Origin: Sedimentitalea sp042687825
GTDB taxonomy: Bacteria > Pseudomonadota > Alphaproteobacteria > Rhodobacterales > Rhodobacteraceae
Direction: 5' to 3'
Assembly (NCBI RefSeq): GCF_042687825.1
Contig: NZ_JBHUQE010000009.1
Coordinates: 62,001 to 126,000 of the forward strand
DNA: 64,000 nucleotides
The notes under the pieces are model-generated. The model was given only the letters and a program-made list of their open reading frames with translations, had not been told where the DNA came from and did no database searches. Shown here piece by piece: positions 1 to 7,331 of the stretch. Numbering within the stretch: the first letter of the stretch is position 1; the number at the start of each line of letters is the position of its first letter. A program made the translations under genes and the position numbers.

Positions 1-487
1 TCGTCACCCGGTCGTTGCTGATCAGGGTGATGGCGACTTCGGCGGTCTTGGTGATTGACACGCCATGCAACACTAGCGTGTATTCCACATTCACCATCTT
101 GCGGCGGGTCACGTGCAGGTCGGTCAGTTGCGCCGGGTCCAGCTGGACGGTGATCGTGGCCTCGGGATGCAGGAAGGTTTCAAAGAACAGGAACCGCATC
201 CGCACGTTGCGCAGATCGACCTTGGTGTCGACCGAATCCATCAGGACGCGAATCTGCGCCTTGCCGTCCGGGGTGATCAAACCGCTGATCGTCGCGAATT
301 TGTTGGTCTCGGCGACGTTGCCTTTCTTGATCGACATGAACCGCAATTCCGACGCCTCGGAATCCAGAACCCAGCCGTTTTCGAACGGGTCTGCACTCTG
401 GGCCAGGGCAACGGAAACGGCGGCCAGCAGGATCCAGAATCCCAGGAAAGCCGGAAAAAGCGCACGGCGCGCATATTGCAGCATCAT
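1..487 (-). CDS. YceI-family-like secreted protein (3' end outside window)
   Basis: The first 162 residues are visible; the C-terminus lies beyond the left edge. The start is a double ATG at 487/484, with AAGGAC just upstream. The N-terminus is a clear signal peptide (hydrophobic stretch, cleavage after ALA-Q near residue 30). The mature part begins with a W-V-L-D-S-E-A-S-E-L-R-F pattern, followed by alternating strands and an N-V-R-M-R-F-L-F-F segment, as in YceI-like lipid/isoprenoid-binding beta-barrels. Role: a periplasmic protein, ligand unknown. It is divergent from the caspase gene at 716. A diverged family member or a domain-only resemblance is possible. Confidence 0.6.
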   Translation of the reverse strand, partial: MMLQYARRALFPAFLGFWILLAAVSVALAQSADPFENGWVLDSEASELRFMSIKKGNVAETNKFATISGLITPDGKAQIRVLMDSVDTKVDLRNVRMRFLFFETFLHPEATITVQLDPAQLTDLHVTRRKMVNVEYTLVLHGVSITKTAEVAITLISNDRVT

Positions 488-524
488 GTCAGTCCTTATT
501 TTGGTCGGCAAAAACGATTTGTAC

Positions 525-553
525 ACAGTTGGATGGCACCATCCCAGAACTGT
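525..553. promoter_or_regulatory. Interrupted palindrome in a divergent promoter region
   Basis: Nested inverted repeats lie between two divergent genes. The inner arms are GGATGG (531-536) and CCATCC (539-544); the outer arms are ACAGTT (525-530) and AACTGT (548-553), with a three-base offset on the right. It sits about 40 bases upstream of the YceI-like start and about 160 upstream of the caspase start. An operator for a dimeric regulator is one reading; an RNA hairpin is another. No regulator gene is nearby. Confidence 0.3.
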
Positions 554-715
554 AACAGGAAACTTGCACCCTTGAAGAAGAAAAGCGATAGTTGCATTGA
601 AAATGCGCCATACATGCTGCACTCACGGAACATGTGACACCGCGCGATCGCTTGGCAATGCCCCGGTACGCCGACATGGCGCCGGTACGCAGGAACAGAA
701 ATACAGGAACAGCCC

Positions 716-2182
716 GTGCGCATTGCAATAAGATTCTGCTGCCTTCTGATGATGATTGCGGCCACATCGGTCTCCGCCGGAGATCGGCTGGCGCTGGTGG
801 TCGGCAACTCGGCCTATGGCACCGTCTCGCCGTTGGACAATCCGACACAGGATGCACAGTTGATCGCCGAGACGCTGGAGAAACTGGATTTCAAGGTCAC
901 CCTGCTGCTGGACGGCTCGCAGATCGACATGAAACGCGGCATCTCGCAATTCGGCCGCGACCTGCGCAAGGCCGGGCCGGACGCGACCGGCCTGTTCTAC
1001 TATGCCGGGCATGGTGTGCAGTCTTTCGGAACCAACTATCTGCTGCCGGTTGACGTGGCGCTGAACGACGCTGCCGATCTGGACCTGGTCGCGGTCGAGG
1101 CGCAATCGGTGCTGCGACAGATGTTTTCGGCGCGCAACAAGACAAATATCGTCATCCTGGATGCCTGCCGGAACAACCCGTTCACCGACATTCACGGCTT
1201 TAACGATAATGGCCTGGCGGAAATGCAGGCGCCGACCGGTACCTTTTTGGCCTATGCGACGGCACCTGGCGGCGTGGCGCTGGACGGGCTGGGCAGCAAC
1301 AGCCCCTTTACCCAGGCGATGGCGGCCACCATGTCGACACCGGGTCTGCGGATCGAGCAGGTGTTGAAGAAGGTGCGCGTCGAGGTGATCAGACAAACCA
1401 ACGGCAAGCAGACGCCCTGGGATTCCTCGTCGCTGACCAGCGATTTCGTCTTTGCCGAAGAAGAGCCGATGAGTGCCGAGGAATTGCAGGAGCTGCAATT
1501 GTGGAATTCGGTCCAGGCCTCGGGCGATCCGGTGCAGATCATGTTGTTTCTGCGCAGCTATGGCGCGGGCCAGTATGCCGAGGATGCGCGCAAGCTGCTG
1601 TCGGTGTTGATGGCCAAGGAACTGTCCGACCCGGCGCCGCCGAAACCCGCCCCAGTGGCCAAGGGCCCGTCACAGCGCGAACAAAGCTTGTTCGAAACGG
1701 CACAGGCCGAGGCCAGCATCGGCGGCTATGAATCCTATCTGCAGGCCTTTCCCGACGGGGTCTTCGCCGAATTCGCCACGCAGGAACTGGCCGCTTTGCG
1801 CAAGAAATCCGGCCATGATCCGATCGGCGAGGGCGTCAGCGCCGCCCCGGCGAAACCGGCGCCGGAACCGGCCCGCCGCCCGGCCTCGACGGATATCACC
1901 TTCAAGTCGCCGCTGGAGTCGGAACTGCCGGCCGTGTCCGGCCGCTCGATCGCCGATCTGATCGCCAGTTCGCCGCTTTATCCACCGGTCGAAGGGCTGC
2001 CCGAGGCCTATTGGAAGGACAAGACCTGTTCCAATTGCCATCAGTGGACTCAGGACCGGCTGTGCACCCAGGCCAATGCCTATCTCAGCCTGAACATGCA
2101 GCGGTCGCTGGACAAGAAACACCCCTATGGCGGGGCGCTCAAACGTCACCTCAAGACCTGGGCCGCCGGCGGCTGCAAATGA
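716..2182 (+). CDS. Caspase-like (peptidase C14) secreted protein with C-terminal CXXCH motif
   Basis: A 488-residue protein starting at GTG with AGGAAC eight bases upstream. Residues 1-21 form a signal peptide. Residues 23-260 form a caspase p20-like fold with the catalytic pair in the expected contexts: His99 in YYAGHG and Cys151 in LDACRNNPF. Residues 250-380 are helical and alanine/proline-rich, with a repeated FETAQAEAS/YLQAFPDGVF pattern as in tetrad-repeat tails of bacterial caspases. The last 60 residues contain CSNCH at 438-442, the form of a c-type haem attachment site, plus two further cysteines near the end. It should act in the periplasm; the substrate is unknown. It flanks the T6SS cluster and has a paralogue at 40840-42342. 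Confidence 0.85.
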   Translation: MRIAIRFCCLLMMIAATSVSAGDRLALVVGNSAYGTVSPLDNPTQDAQLIAETLEKLDFKVTLLLDGSQIDMKRGISQFGRDLRKAGPDATGLFYYAGHGVQSFGTNYLLPVDVALNDAADLDLVAVEAQSVLRQMFSARNKTNIVILDACRNNPFTDIHGFNDNGLAEMQAPTGTFLAYATAPGGVALDGLGSNSPFTQAMAATMSTPGLRIEQVLKKVRVEVIRQTNGKQTPWDSSSLTSDFVFAEEEPMSAEELQELQLWNSVQASGDPVQIMLFLRSYGAGQYAEDARKLLSVLMAKELSDPAPPKPAPVAKGPSQREQSLFETAQAEASIGGYESYLQAFPDGVFAEFATQELAALRKKSGHDPIGEGVSAAPAKPAPEPARRPASTDITFKSPLESELPAVSGRSIADLIASSPLYPPVEGLPEAYWKDKTCSNCHQWTQDRLCTQANAYLSLNMQRSLDKKHPYGGALKRHLKTWAAGGCK

Positions 2183-2218
2183 TTGTCTGCGCGCACGGGT
2201 GCGGTCACGGACCGGGGG

Positions 2219-3661
2219 TCAGCGCTCGGCGGTGGTGACAAAGAAATACACCCACTCGCCCCTGAAATCCGGTGTTCGGGCGCGCGTTTCGGATACGCGG
2301 TCGCGCAACCAGTCCAGATAGGCCGCCGCCGGTTCGACCAGCGGACGCAGCCCGTCATAGAGCGGAACCGAAGCGGCAAAGGCCACCGCAATCTCCTGCC
2401 CGTAGGGAGGACCGATCAGGATTTGCAGACCGGCCTCGCCGGGTTCGCGCGCGCCGACCCGAAAGGCCCTGTCCGCCCCGACTTTTTGCAACGGCACCTG
2501 ATCGTTGGGAGCCAGGTGCAGGACGTTGCCGCCGGCGTCGAAATAGTCGACATAGACAAAGGCGTCGTAATCCGGGGCCGTCAGGTCAAAGAACAGACGG
2601 TCGTCGCGGACGAACTCCAGAACCCGCGCATGCGTGTCGGTGCCAATCAGCAGCGGGTTGGTGATCTGATCGGTGGATTGCGGCAGGCCGATATCGGCAA
2701 TCCCGCCCAGGGCGTTGCATTGCGGCCGCGGCAGGATCAGCATGCGGTCTGACACCTGGATGTCGGACCCCATCCGGGCCTGCAGCGCCGCCAGGACCGG
2801 CGCGCGCAGACCGTCCTGCGGCACGTGGCCGTTGACCTGCAGCGTGGCGCTGTCCGGATCGAACTGCACCTGCAGCCGGGCACAGGGGACCTGGGCCAGC
2901 AGGGCTGACACACCGTCGCGCAACTGGCCGCCGGTTCGGTCCGCATCGGCCGGGCGCACGAAACTCTGAAAGGCCGCCAGCGAGACCGGATCGACATCGC
3001 CATCCTCTGCGCCGGCAAAGGCCAGCGCCGCGGTCAACCGTTCGGGGGCCTGCGCCGCCGCGCGCGCGGGTGCCGGATCGCTTGATGCGGACGGTACAGG
3101 CACGCTGGCGGGCCGGGACGGTTCCATGCGGGCTGCGGGCTGCGGTGGCACGGACGAGACCGACGCGGTGGCCGGAGCGCGCGGCGGCGCGATATCGGCG
3201 CGCGGCCTCAGCTGCATCGCCGGCGTACGTTCGGGCGGCACCCTGATCACGGGCTGCCCGATGCCGGCCTGTGCGGGCAATCGCGCAGCTGCGATATCGG
3301 CCACGATGGCTTGCGGCGGCCCTGCGGGGGCTGGCGGCAACATTTGCGCGGCGGCATCGGTGTTTCTCAGCGGCGCGGCCCTGGGCGCCGGCACCTCGGC
3401 GATCCGGGAATGCCGCACCGCGCCGGCCGATACCGCGTTGGGTTCGGCTTTGGCGGCGGCCGCCGCCGGGGCCGGGGGCCGCCGCTCTGGTGCCTGGCTC
3501 CGTTCCAGCCTGAGGGCCTGAACGTCCAGCCTGCTAGCGGGCATCTGCTGTTGCTCTACCGGGGTCGGGCGCAGGGTTGCCACGAGAATCGCCAGCATCG
3601 CCGCATGTACCAGCACCGCACCCGCCGCGGCAGCGGCCCATTCCGTCGCCCGGGCGGTCAT
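2219..3661 (-). CDS. TonB-like membrane-anchored protein with BON-like and DUF4384-like periplasmic domains
   Basis: 480 residues. A transmembrane segment at about 11-31 with a short cytoplasmic N-terminus resembles TonB/TolA anchors. A proline/alanine-rich stretch (about 32-215) could span the periplasm. Residues 258-316 look BON-like, and 340-480 form a beta-rich module with NVLHLAPN and PLYDGLRP motifs. The same two modules close the kinase PpkA of this window (VFHLLPN, PLFDGLRP). The gene overlaps the upstream ExbD-like gene by four bases and is last in a run of ExbB-ExbD-ExbD, so it may be the energy-transducing partner of that motor. It has no TonB C-terminal domain, so the outer partner is unknown. 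Confidence 0.7.
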   Translation of the reverse strand: MTARATEWAAAAAGAVLVHAAMLAILVATLRPTPVEQQQMPASRLDVQALRLERSQAPERRPPAPAAAAAKAEPNAVSAGAVRHSRIAEVPAPRAAPLRNTDAAAQMLPPAPAGPPQAIVADIAAARLPAQAGIGQPVIRVPPERTPAMQLRPRADIAPPRAPATASVSSVPPQPAARMEPSRPASVPVPSASSDPAPARAAAQAPERLTAALAFAGAEDGDVDPVSLAAFQSFVRPADADRTGGQLRDGVSALLAQVPCARLQVQFDPDSATLQVNGHVPQDGLRAPVLAALQARMGSDIQVSDRMLILPRPQCNALGGIADIGLPQSTDQITNPLLIGTDTHARVLEFVRDDRLFFDLTAPDYDAFVYVDYFDAGGNVLHLAPNDQVPLQKVGADRAFRVGAREPGEAGLQILIGPPYGQEIAVAFAASVPLYDGLRPLVEPAAAYLDWLRDRVSETRARTPDFRGEWVYFFVTTAER

Positions 3662-4074
3662 GGCGGGGCCGACAGAGGCGCCGGCGTGACGACCAGTACC
3701 ACGTCCCGCACCCCCAGTGCCTCGGCCTGACCGACCAGCGGCAGCACGTGGCGCAACTCGGCATCGCGATGGGCGTTGATGCGCAGACGCAGCGCCTCGT
3801 CCCGGCGCAGCGCCTGCGTCAGAGCGACCTCCAGATCGGCCCGCGTCAACCCGGCGCCATCCAGCGCCAGCCGGCCATCCCGCGCCACCGACAGGGTGGC
3901 GCCGCCTGCGGGCATGTCGCGACCGCTGAGCGCAACGGGTGGCGCCACGTCAAAGGGCGCGGTCGCATCCATGCGGCCGATCAGCATGAAAAACACCAGC
4001 AGAAAGAACACCACATCGATCAGCGCGATGATGGTTTCCGAATGCGTGGCGCGGGCGGGACGGTTCAACCTCAT
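3658..4074 (-). CDS. ExbD/TolR-family biopolymer transport protein (second copy)
   Basis: 138 residues. A short cytoplasmic N-terminus leads into one transmembrane helix (about 16-34). The helix starts with A-L-I-D-V-V-F-F-L-L-V-F-F, and its aspartate sits where ExbD/TolR/MotB carry the proton-conducting Asp. A periplasmic alpha/beta domain follows. Overlaps of four bases with the genes on both sides indicate translational coupling. With the ExbB-like and other ExbD-like proteins it should form a proton-driven inner-membrane motor. No TolA, TolB or Pal is nearby, so this is probably a specialised motor rather than the housekeeping Tol system. Confidence 0.85.
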   Translation of the reverse strand: MRLNRPARATHSETIIALIDVVFFLLVFFMLIGRMDATAPFDVAPPVALSGRDMPAGGATLSVARDGRLALDGAGLTRADLEVALTQALRRDEALRLRINAHRDAELRHVLPLVGQAEALGVRDVVLVVTPAPLSAPP

Positions 4075-4493
4075 GGCCGCGCCTCCAGCCGGATCACCCG
4101 CAAACGGGAGGCCCCGGCGCGCGTGGCGACATCCATCACCGCGACCAGCGCCTGTGTCGAGGCCGCGCCCGAGGGCAGAACCAACACCTGGGTCAGGGGA
4201 TCATTCAACAGACGCGAGGCCAGCAGGTTGGTCAGTTCGCGAGCGTCGTGCGGCCGTCCCCGGACGACCGGAACCCCATCTGCCGACAGTCGGATCAGCA
4301 CGGTGCCGGTGGCGACGGGTGCGGGCGCGGAGGTCTGATCGCCCTGCCGGGCGGCAGGGATCATGTCGAGGTTCAGATAGGTCGACGTGACCATGAAGAA
4401 CACCAGAAGAATCAGCATGACGTCGATCATCGGCACCAGCGAGATCAGCGGTCCGGATCGCGTCGGGCGCCTGAGAGTCACGCTGTGGGCCAT
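4071..4493 (-). CDS. ExbD/TolR-family biopolymer transport protein (first copy)
   Basis: 140 residues. The N-terminal transmembrane helix reads PMIDVMLILLVFFMVTS, carrying the conserved ExbD/TolR aspartate, followed by a periplasmic domain. The gene is 20 bases downstream of the ExbB-like gene and overlaps the next ExbD-like gene by four bases. The two ExbD-like proteins differ strongly in sequence, which fits a heteromeric pair beside one ExbB pentamer. Proton-motive-force use is known for the family; the cargo or partner here is inferred to be the TonB-like protein at 2219-3661. Confidence 0.88.
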   Translation of the reverse strand: MAHSVTLRRPTRSGPLISLVPMIDVMLILLVFFMVTSTYLNLDMIPAARQGDQTSAPAPVATGTVLIRLSADGVPVVRGRPHDARELTNLLASRLLNDPLTQVLVLPSGAASTQALVAVMDVATRAGASRLRVIRLEARP

Positions 4494-4513
4494 GCGGCCG
4501 GTCCTCCCGTCTG

Positions 4514-5137
4514 TCAGACCTCTGGATAGGCCTCGGCCAGCATCAGCTGGCCGATTGCGCTTTCGATCATCTGGGTCGCGCTTTCGACGCGCGCCGACAA
4601 CAGACCCGCGCCCACCGCCGCCGGAATTGCCACCAGCAGTCCCGCGGCCGTGGTCAGAAGCGCCTGCCAGATGCCGCCGGCCAGAACCGAGGCATTGGCG
4701 GCGCCGGCCGCCATTTCCAATTCCTGAAACGACAGGATCATGCCCAGAACCGTGCCCAGCAGGCCCAGCAACGGCGAGATCATGGCGATCAGTTCCAACA
4801 GCCGGATCGCGCCGTGCATCCGCGCCGCTTCCTCGTTGCCCCGCCGGGTCAGTTCCGCCTCAAGCGCCGGTCCCTTCATGCCGCGCGCCAGCGCCTGCAT
4901 GGCATAGGCGGTGACCCGATCGGCCGGCGATCTGCCCCGCGCGACGGTGTCCTTGGCGGCGTGCTTGTCGCCCTCGGCCCATAGCCGGAACGCCGTGCCG
5001 CGCGCCGCGGCACCTGATCGGCAATGCCACAATTGCAGAACCTTCATCAGGATCAGAACCCAGGACATCAGCGACAGCACCGCCAGCACCGCGATGATCG
5101 GTCCGCCTGCTCCCAATGCCGCGAACGTGGTGGGCAT
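4514..5137 (-). CDS. ExbB/TolQ/MotA-family proton channel protein
   Basis: I chose the ATG at 5137, two bases after the stop of the upstream gene, giving 207 residues beginning MPTTFAALGAGGP; an upstream in-frame extension to 5224 overlaps the neighbour and looks spurious. The first transmembrane helix is near residues 10-30, followed by a long cytoplasmic segment. The typical ExbB core follows (L-L-E-L-I-A-M-I-S-P-L-L-G-L-L-G-T-V-L-G-M-I), then a third helix with T-T-A-A-G-L-L-V-A-I-P-A. It should form the pentameric proton channel around the two ExbD-like proteins encoded downstream. Confidence 0.9.
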   Translation of the reverse strand: MPTTFAALGAGGPIIAVLAVLSLMSWVLILMKVLQLWHCRSGAAARGTAFRLWAEGDKHAAKDTVARGRSPADRVTAYAMQALARGMKGPALEAELTRRGNEEAARMHGAIRLLELIAMISPLLGLLGTVLGMILSFQELEMAAGAANASVLAGGIWQALLTTAAGLLVAIPAAVGAGLLSARVESATQMIESAIGQLMLAEAYPEV

Positions 5138-5139
5138 CC

Positions 5140-5562
5140 CTATTTGACCAGTGCCGCGTTGGTCCGGCTGTTCAGGTCGAGGATGGGGAAACAGTCGGCT
5201 TCCTCGGCGTTCTGCGGCCGGCACGAGGTCAGTTCGTGCAACAGGATTTCGGAAATGGCCGCGCAGGTCGTGTCGGGTATCTCGAACAGTTTCAGCGTCG
5301 TCCGGGCCACGGGCAGCGGTGCCGCGTCAATCGACAGCAACCGGTCGATCACCCCGTTGTCGTCCAGGATCGCCAGGGACATCTCGAACCCCTGGAACGT
5401 GGTGTCGGTCTGGTTGCGGAACAGAAAGAAGGCGCGGCAACCGCCGGTCTCGATCTCTTCGAACTTGTTCAACTCGACGGTCAGACGTCCCGGTTCGGCC
5501 CGCACCGGCGCGCAGCTCAGCGCCAATGCGGCGGCGGTGATCAGGGTCTTTGAAGCTGACAT
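5140..5562 (-). CDS. Small exported hypothetical protein
   Basis: 140 residues with a signal peptide (about 1-22, ending PVRA). The mature domain has five cysteines, several in a GGC...TTC...TSC...ADC pattern, compatible with disulfides in the periplasm. The C-terminus has LDLNSRTNAALVK. I do not recognise a named family. It is directly upstream of the ExbB-like gene with a two-base gap, so it is probably a periplasmic component of the same motor complex. Confidence 0.7.
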   Translation of the reverse strand: MSASKTLITAAALALSCAPVRAEPGRLTVELNKFEEIETGGCRAFFLFRNQTDTTFQGFEMSLAILDDNGVIDRLLSIDAAPLPVARTTLKLFEIPDTTCAAISEILLHELTSCRPQNAEEADCFPILDLNSRTNAALVK

Positions 5563-5587
5563 GGCGTTCTCCGGATGCGGGGTGGGG

Positions 5588-7159
5588 TCAGGCCAGCGCC
5601 GAGCTGACCTTGTTCAGCGAATCCAGCGCCGATCCGCGAATATTGGTCTTGATAAACCCGTTGTCATCCACCGCCTTGAAGAACTCGGTGTCCAGAACCC
5701 CCTTGTAGGTGTCGATGATCCGCTGCGCATCGGATTTCAGCTTGTTGCGGCTGTCGGCATCCGGGGCTTCGTTCATCTTTTGCAGGGTGTTTTCCAGATC
5801 CTTGTCGATCTCTTCTATATATTCGAACAGCACGCCGGATTTCGACGGCACGTCTTCCAGCCCTTCGACATTGGCGGTGACCTTGTCGATCTCGGCTTTC
5901 AGCCGCTCGATATCCTTGCGCATACCCATCCGGGTTTCGATCCAGGCGACGCGCAGCGCCACCAGCCCCTCCTGCACGGAGTCCGCGGCCTCTTGGGCGG
6001 CGGCGGTGGTCTCGGCCTCGGATGCCTGTTTCAACAGCTGGGCCGTTTTGCCCGCGGCATGCAGCGCTCCGGCGAAATTGCCGGCCTTGGCATAGTCCTT
6101 GGCGGCGTCAAAGTTCATGTTGATCGCCGCCAGGTCGCCGCGCTTGTCCTGCATCGCCTTGTCCACGGCGGGTTGCAGCCGGGCCTGCGCGGCCTGCCAT
6201 TTTGCGGCGTCCGGGTCGGTCGCGGGCGCCGCTTCCGTGGTCGCCATCACCTTGTTCACCGCCGCTTCGATCTTGCCCAGCATGGTTTCCGCCGCCTCGT
6301 GGTTGCGGTCCTTGATTTGCTGGGCGGCCGAGGCCAGCGCGGTCATCAGCTTGTCGCGCGCCGGGGCGGCCAGTTCGGCAATTGCTTCTTTCAGCGAGGC
6401 CGCGCGCGCCGCCAGGGCGCGCAGGTCGGGCGCGTCGGCAGCGGTTTCCGCCGGGGCGGCGCTGGCGGCAGCACTCAGTTTCGCCACCGCGTTTTCCAGT
6501 GCCGTGATGGTCTGGTCTGCCTGTTCCAGGGCAGCGGATTTGACCTGTCCGATCGCTGCCGCCATCACCTGTTTCAGCTTGTCGGCGGCGGCTCCCTCGG
6601 CGGCAAGAATGGCCGGTTGCAGCGCCTTGAGCCGGGCCGCCAGCGCGGCGGCATCTCCGGCCCCGTCGCCACCGGTTTCGGTATCGGCGGGGGCGGGCGC
6701 CTCTGCTTCACCATCGGCTTCGGGGGCGGCAGCGGCCGGTTCCGCCGCCGGTTCCGCGCCGGCAGCAGCCGGCGCCTCGGCATCCTCCATCGTGGGATCG
6801 GGCGGCAGATCCTCGACATCGCTGTCCAGGGTGTTGCCGTCGGCATCCAGGATCACGACATTGACCAGGGTTTTCTGGGATTTGAGGTATTTCTTCAGCA
6901 CCTTGGCCATCTGCGGAACGGTGCGTCCGCAGGTCATCTCCATGGTGCGGCCCTTAACCTCGAACGTGCCAAAGGCCACCTTGGGGCTGCTGCCCTCCTG
7001 CCGGGCCAGTTTGCCCAGCATTTCCGGGCTCTTTCGCCGGTCGATCAGCAGGGTGTGTTCGTTCTTGGCGCCAGGGCAGAAACCAAAGGAAAGGGCCCGC
7101 TTCTTTCCCAGCTTTACCAGCTTCTTCAGTTCGGCGCCTTCGACTTTCAAATCTGCCAT
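5588..7159 (-). CDS. Large Ala/Glu-rich helical protein divergent from tssA, function unknown
   Basis: The chosen ATG at 7159 (GGAGA ten bases upstream) gives 523 residues starting MADLKVEGAEL; a longer in-frame reading to 7288 lacks support. Residues 1-112 form a compact basic domain with K-L-G-K-K-R-A-L-S-F-G-F-C-P-G, two cysteines and a repeated lysine pattern. Residues about 115-170 are an acidic proline/alanine linker. Residues 170-523 are predicted to be long helices or coiled coil with heptad-like Ala/Leu spacing. There is no signal peptide or transmembrane segment. Divergence from tssA suggests a T6SS accessory role, such as a cytoplasmic assembly factor or cargo. A role with the downstream ExbBD genes is the alternative. 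Confidence 0.65.
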   Translation of the reverse strand: MADLKVEGAELKKLVKLGKKRALSFGFCPGAKNEHTLLIDRRKSPEMLGKLARQEGSSPKVAFGTFEVKGRTMEMTCGRTVPQMAKVLKKYLKSQKTLVNVVILDADGNTLDSDVEDLPPDPTMEDAEAPAAAGAEPAAEPAAAAPEADGEAEAPAPADTETGGDGAGDAAALAARLKALQPAILAAEGAAADKLKQVMAAAIGQVKSAALEQADQTITALENAVAKLSAAASAAPAETAADAPDLRALAARAASLKEAIAELAAPARDKLMTALASAAQQIKDRNHEAAETMLGKIEAAVNKVMATTEAAPATDPDAAKWQAAQARLQPAVDKAMQDKRGDLAAINMNFDAAKDYAKAGNFAGALHAAGKTAQLLKQASEAETTAAAQEAADSVQEGLVALRVAWIETRMGMRKDIERLKAEIDKVTANVEGLEDVPSKSGVLFEYIEEIDKDLENTLQKMNEAPDADSRNKLKSDAQRIIDTYKGVLDTEFFKAVDDNGFIKTNIRGSALDSLNKVSSALA

Positions 7160-7331
7160 CGGTTCGAAGTCTCCGTTTCTGTGGAAATTCAATTGACTTT
7201 GAGAAGACGATAAGGCTGACTTGGGGTCAAGAAATTGTTTGCGCTGTGTGAACTGCATTACAGCGCGGCCTGCAAAGAACGGGTTCAAGTGTGTGTGCGG
7301 CTGTTAGCGGGCCGTTTCGAAGGGAGACACG
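7160..7331. promoter_or_regulatory. Divergent promoter region driving the T6SS operon and the accessory operon
   Basis: This 172-base gap separates two head-to-head operons and is more AT-rich than its surroundings. It must hold the tssA promoter and probably the minus-strand promoter. A TTGACT at 7193-7198 could be a -35 element for the plus strand, but no convincing -10 lies at the right spacing, and no sigma-54 GG-N10-GC element was seen. GGGAGA just before 7332 is the tssA ribosome binding site. Confidence 0.45.

Noticed and set aside
5024..7213. A 729-codon open frame on the plus strand
   Set aside because: It lies antisense to the ExbB, exported and coiled-coil genes; its translation is glycine/arginine/histidine-rich without recognisable domains, as expected for a GC-rich shadow frame.
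7193..7221. Sigma-70 promoter for tssA
   Set aside because: A TTGACT is present but the -10 position holds no acceptable hexamer; left as part of the general promoter region.
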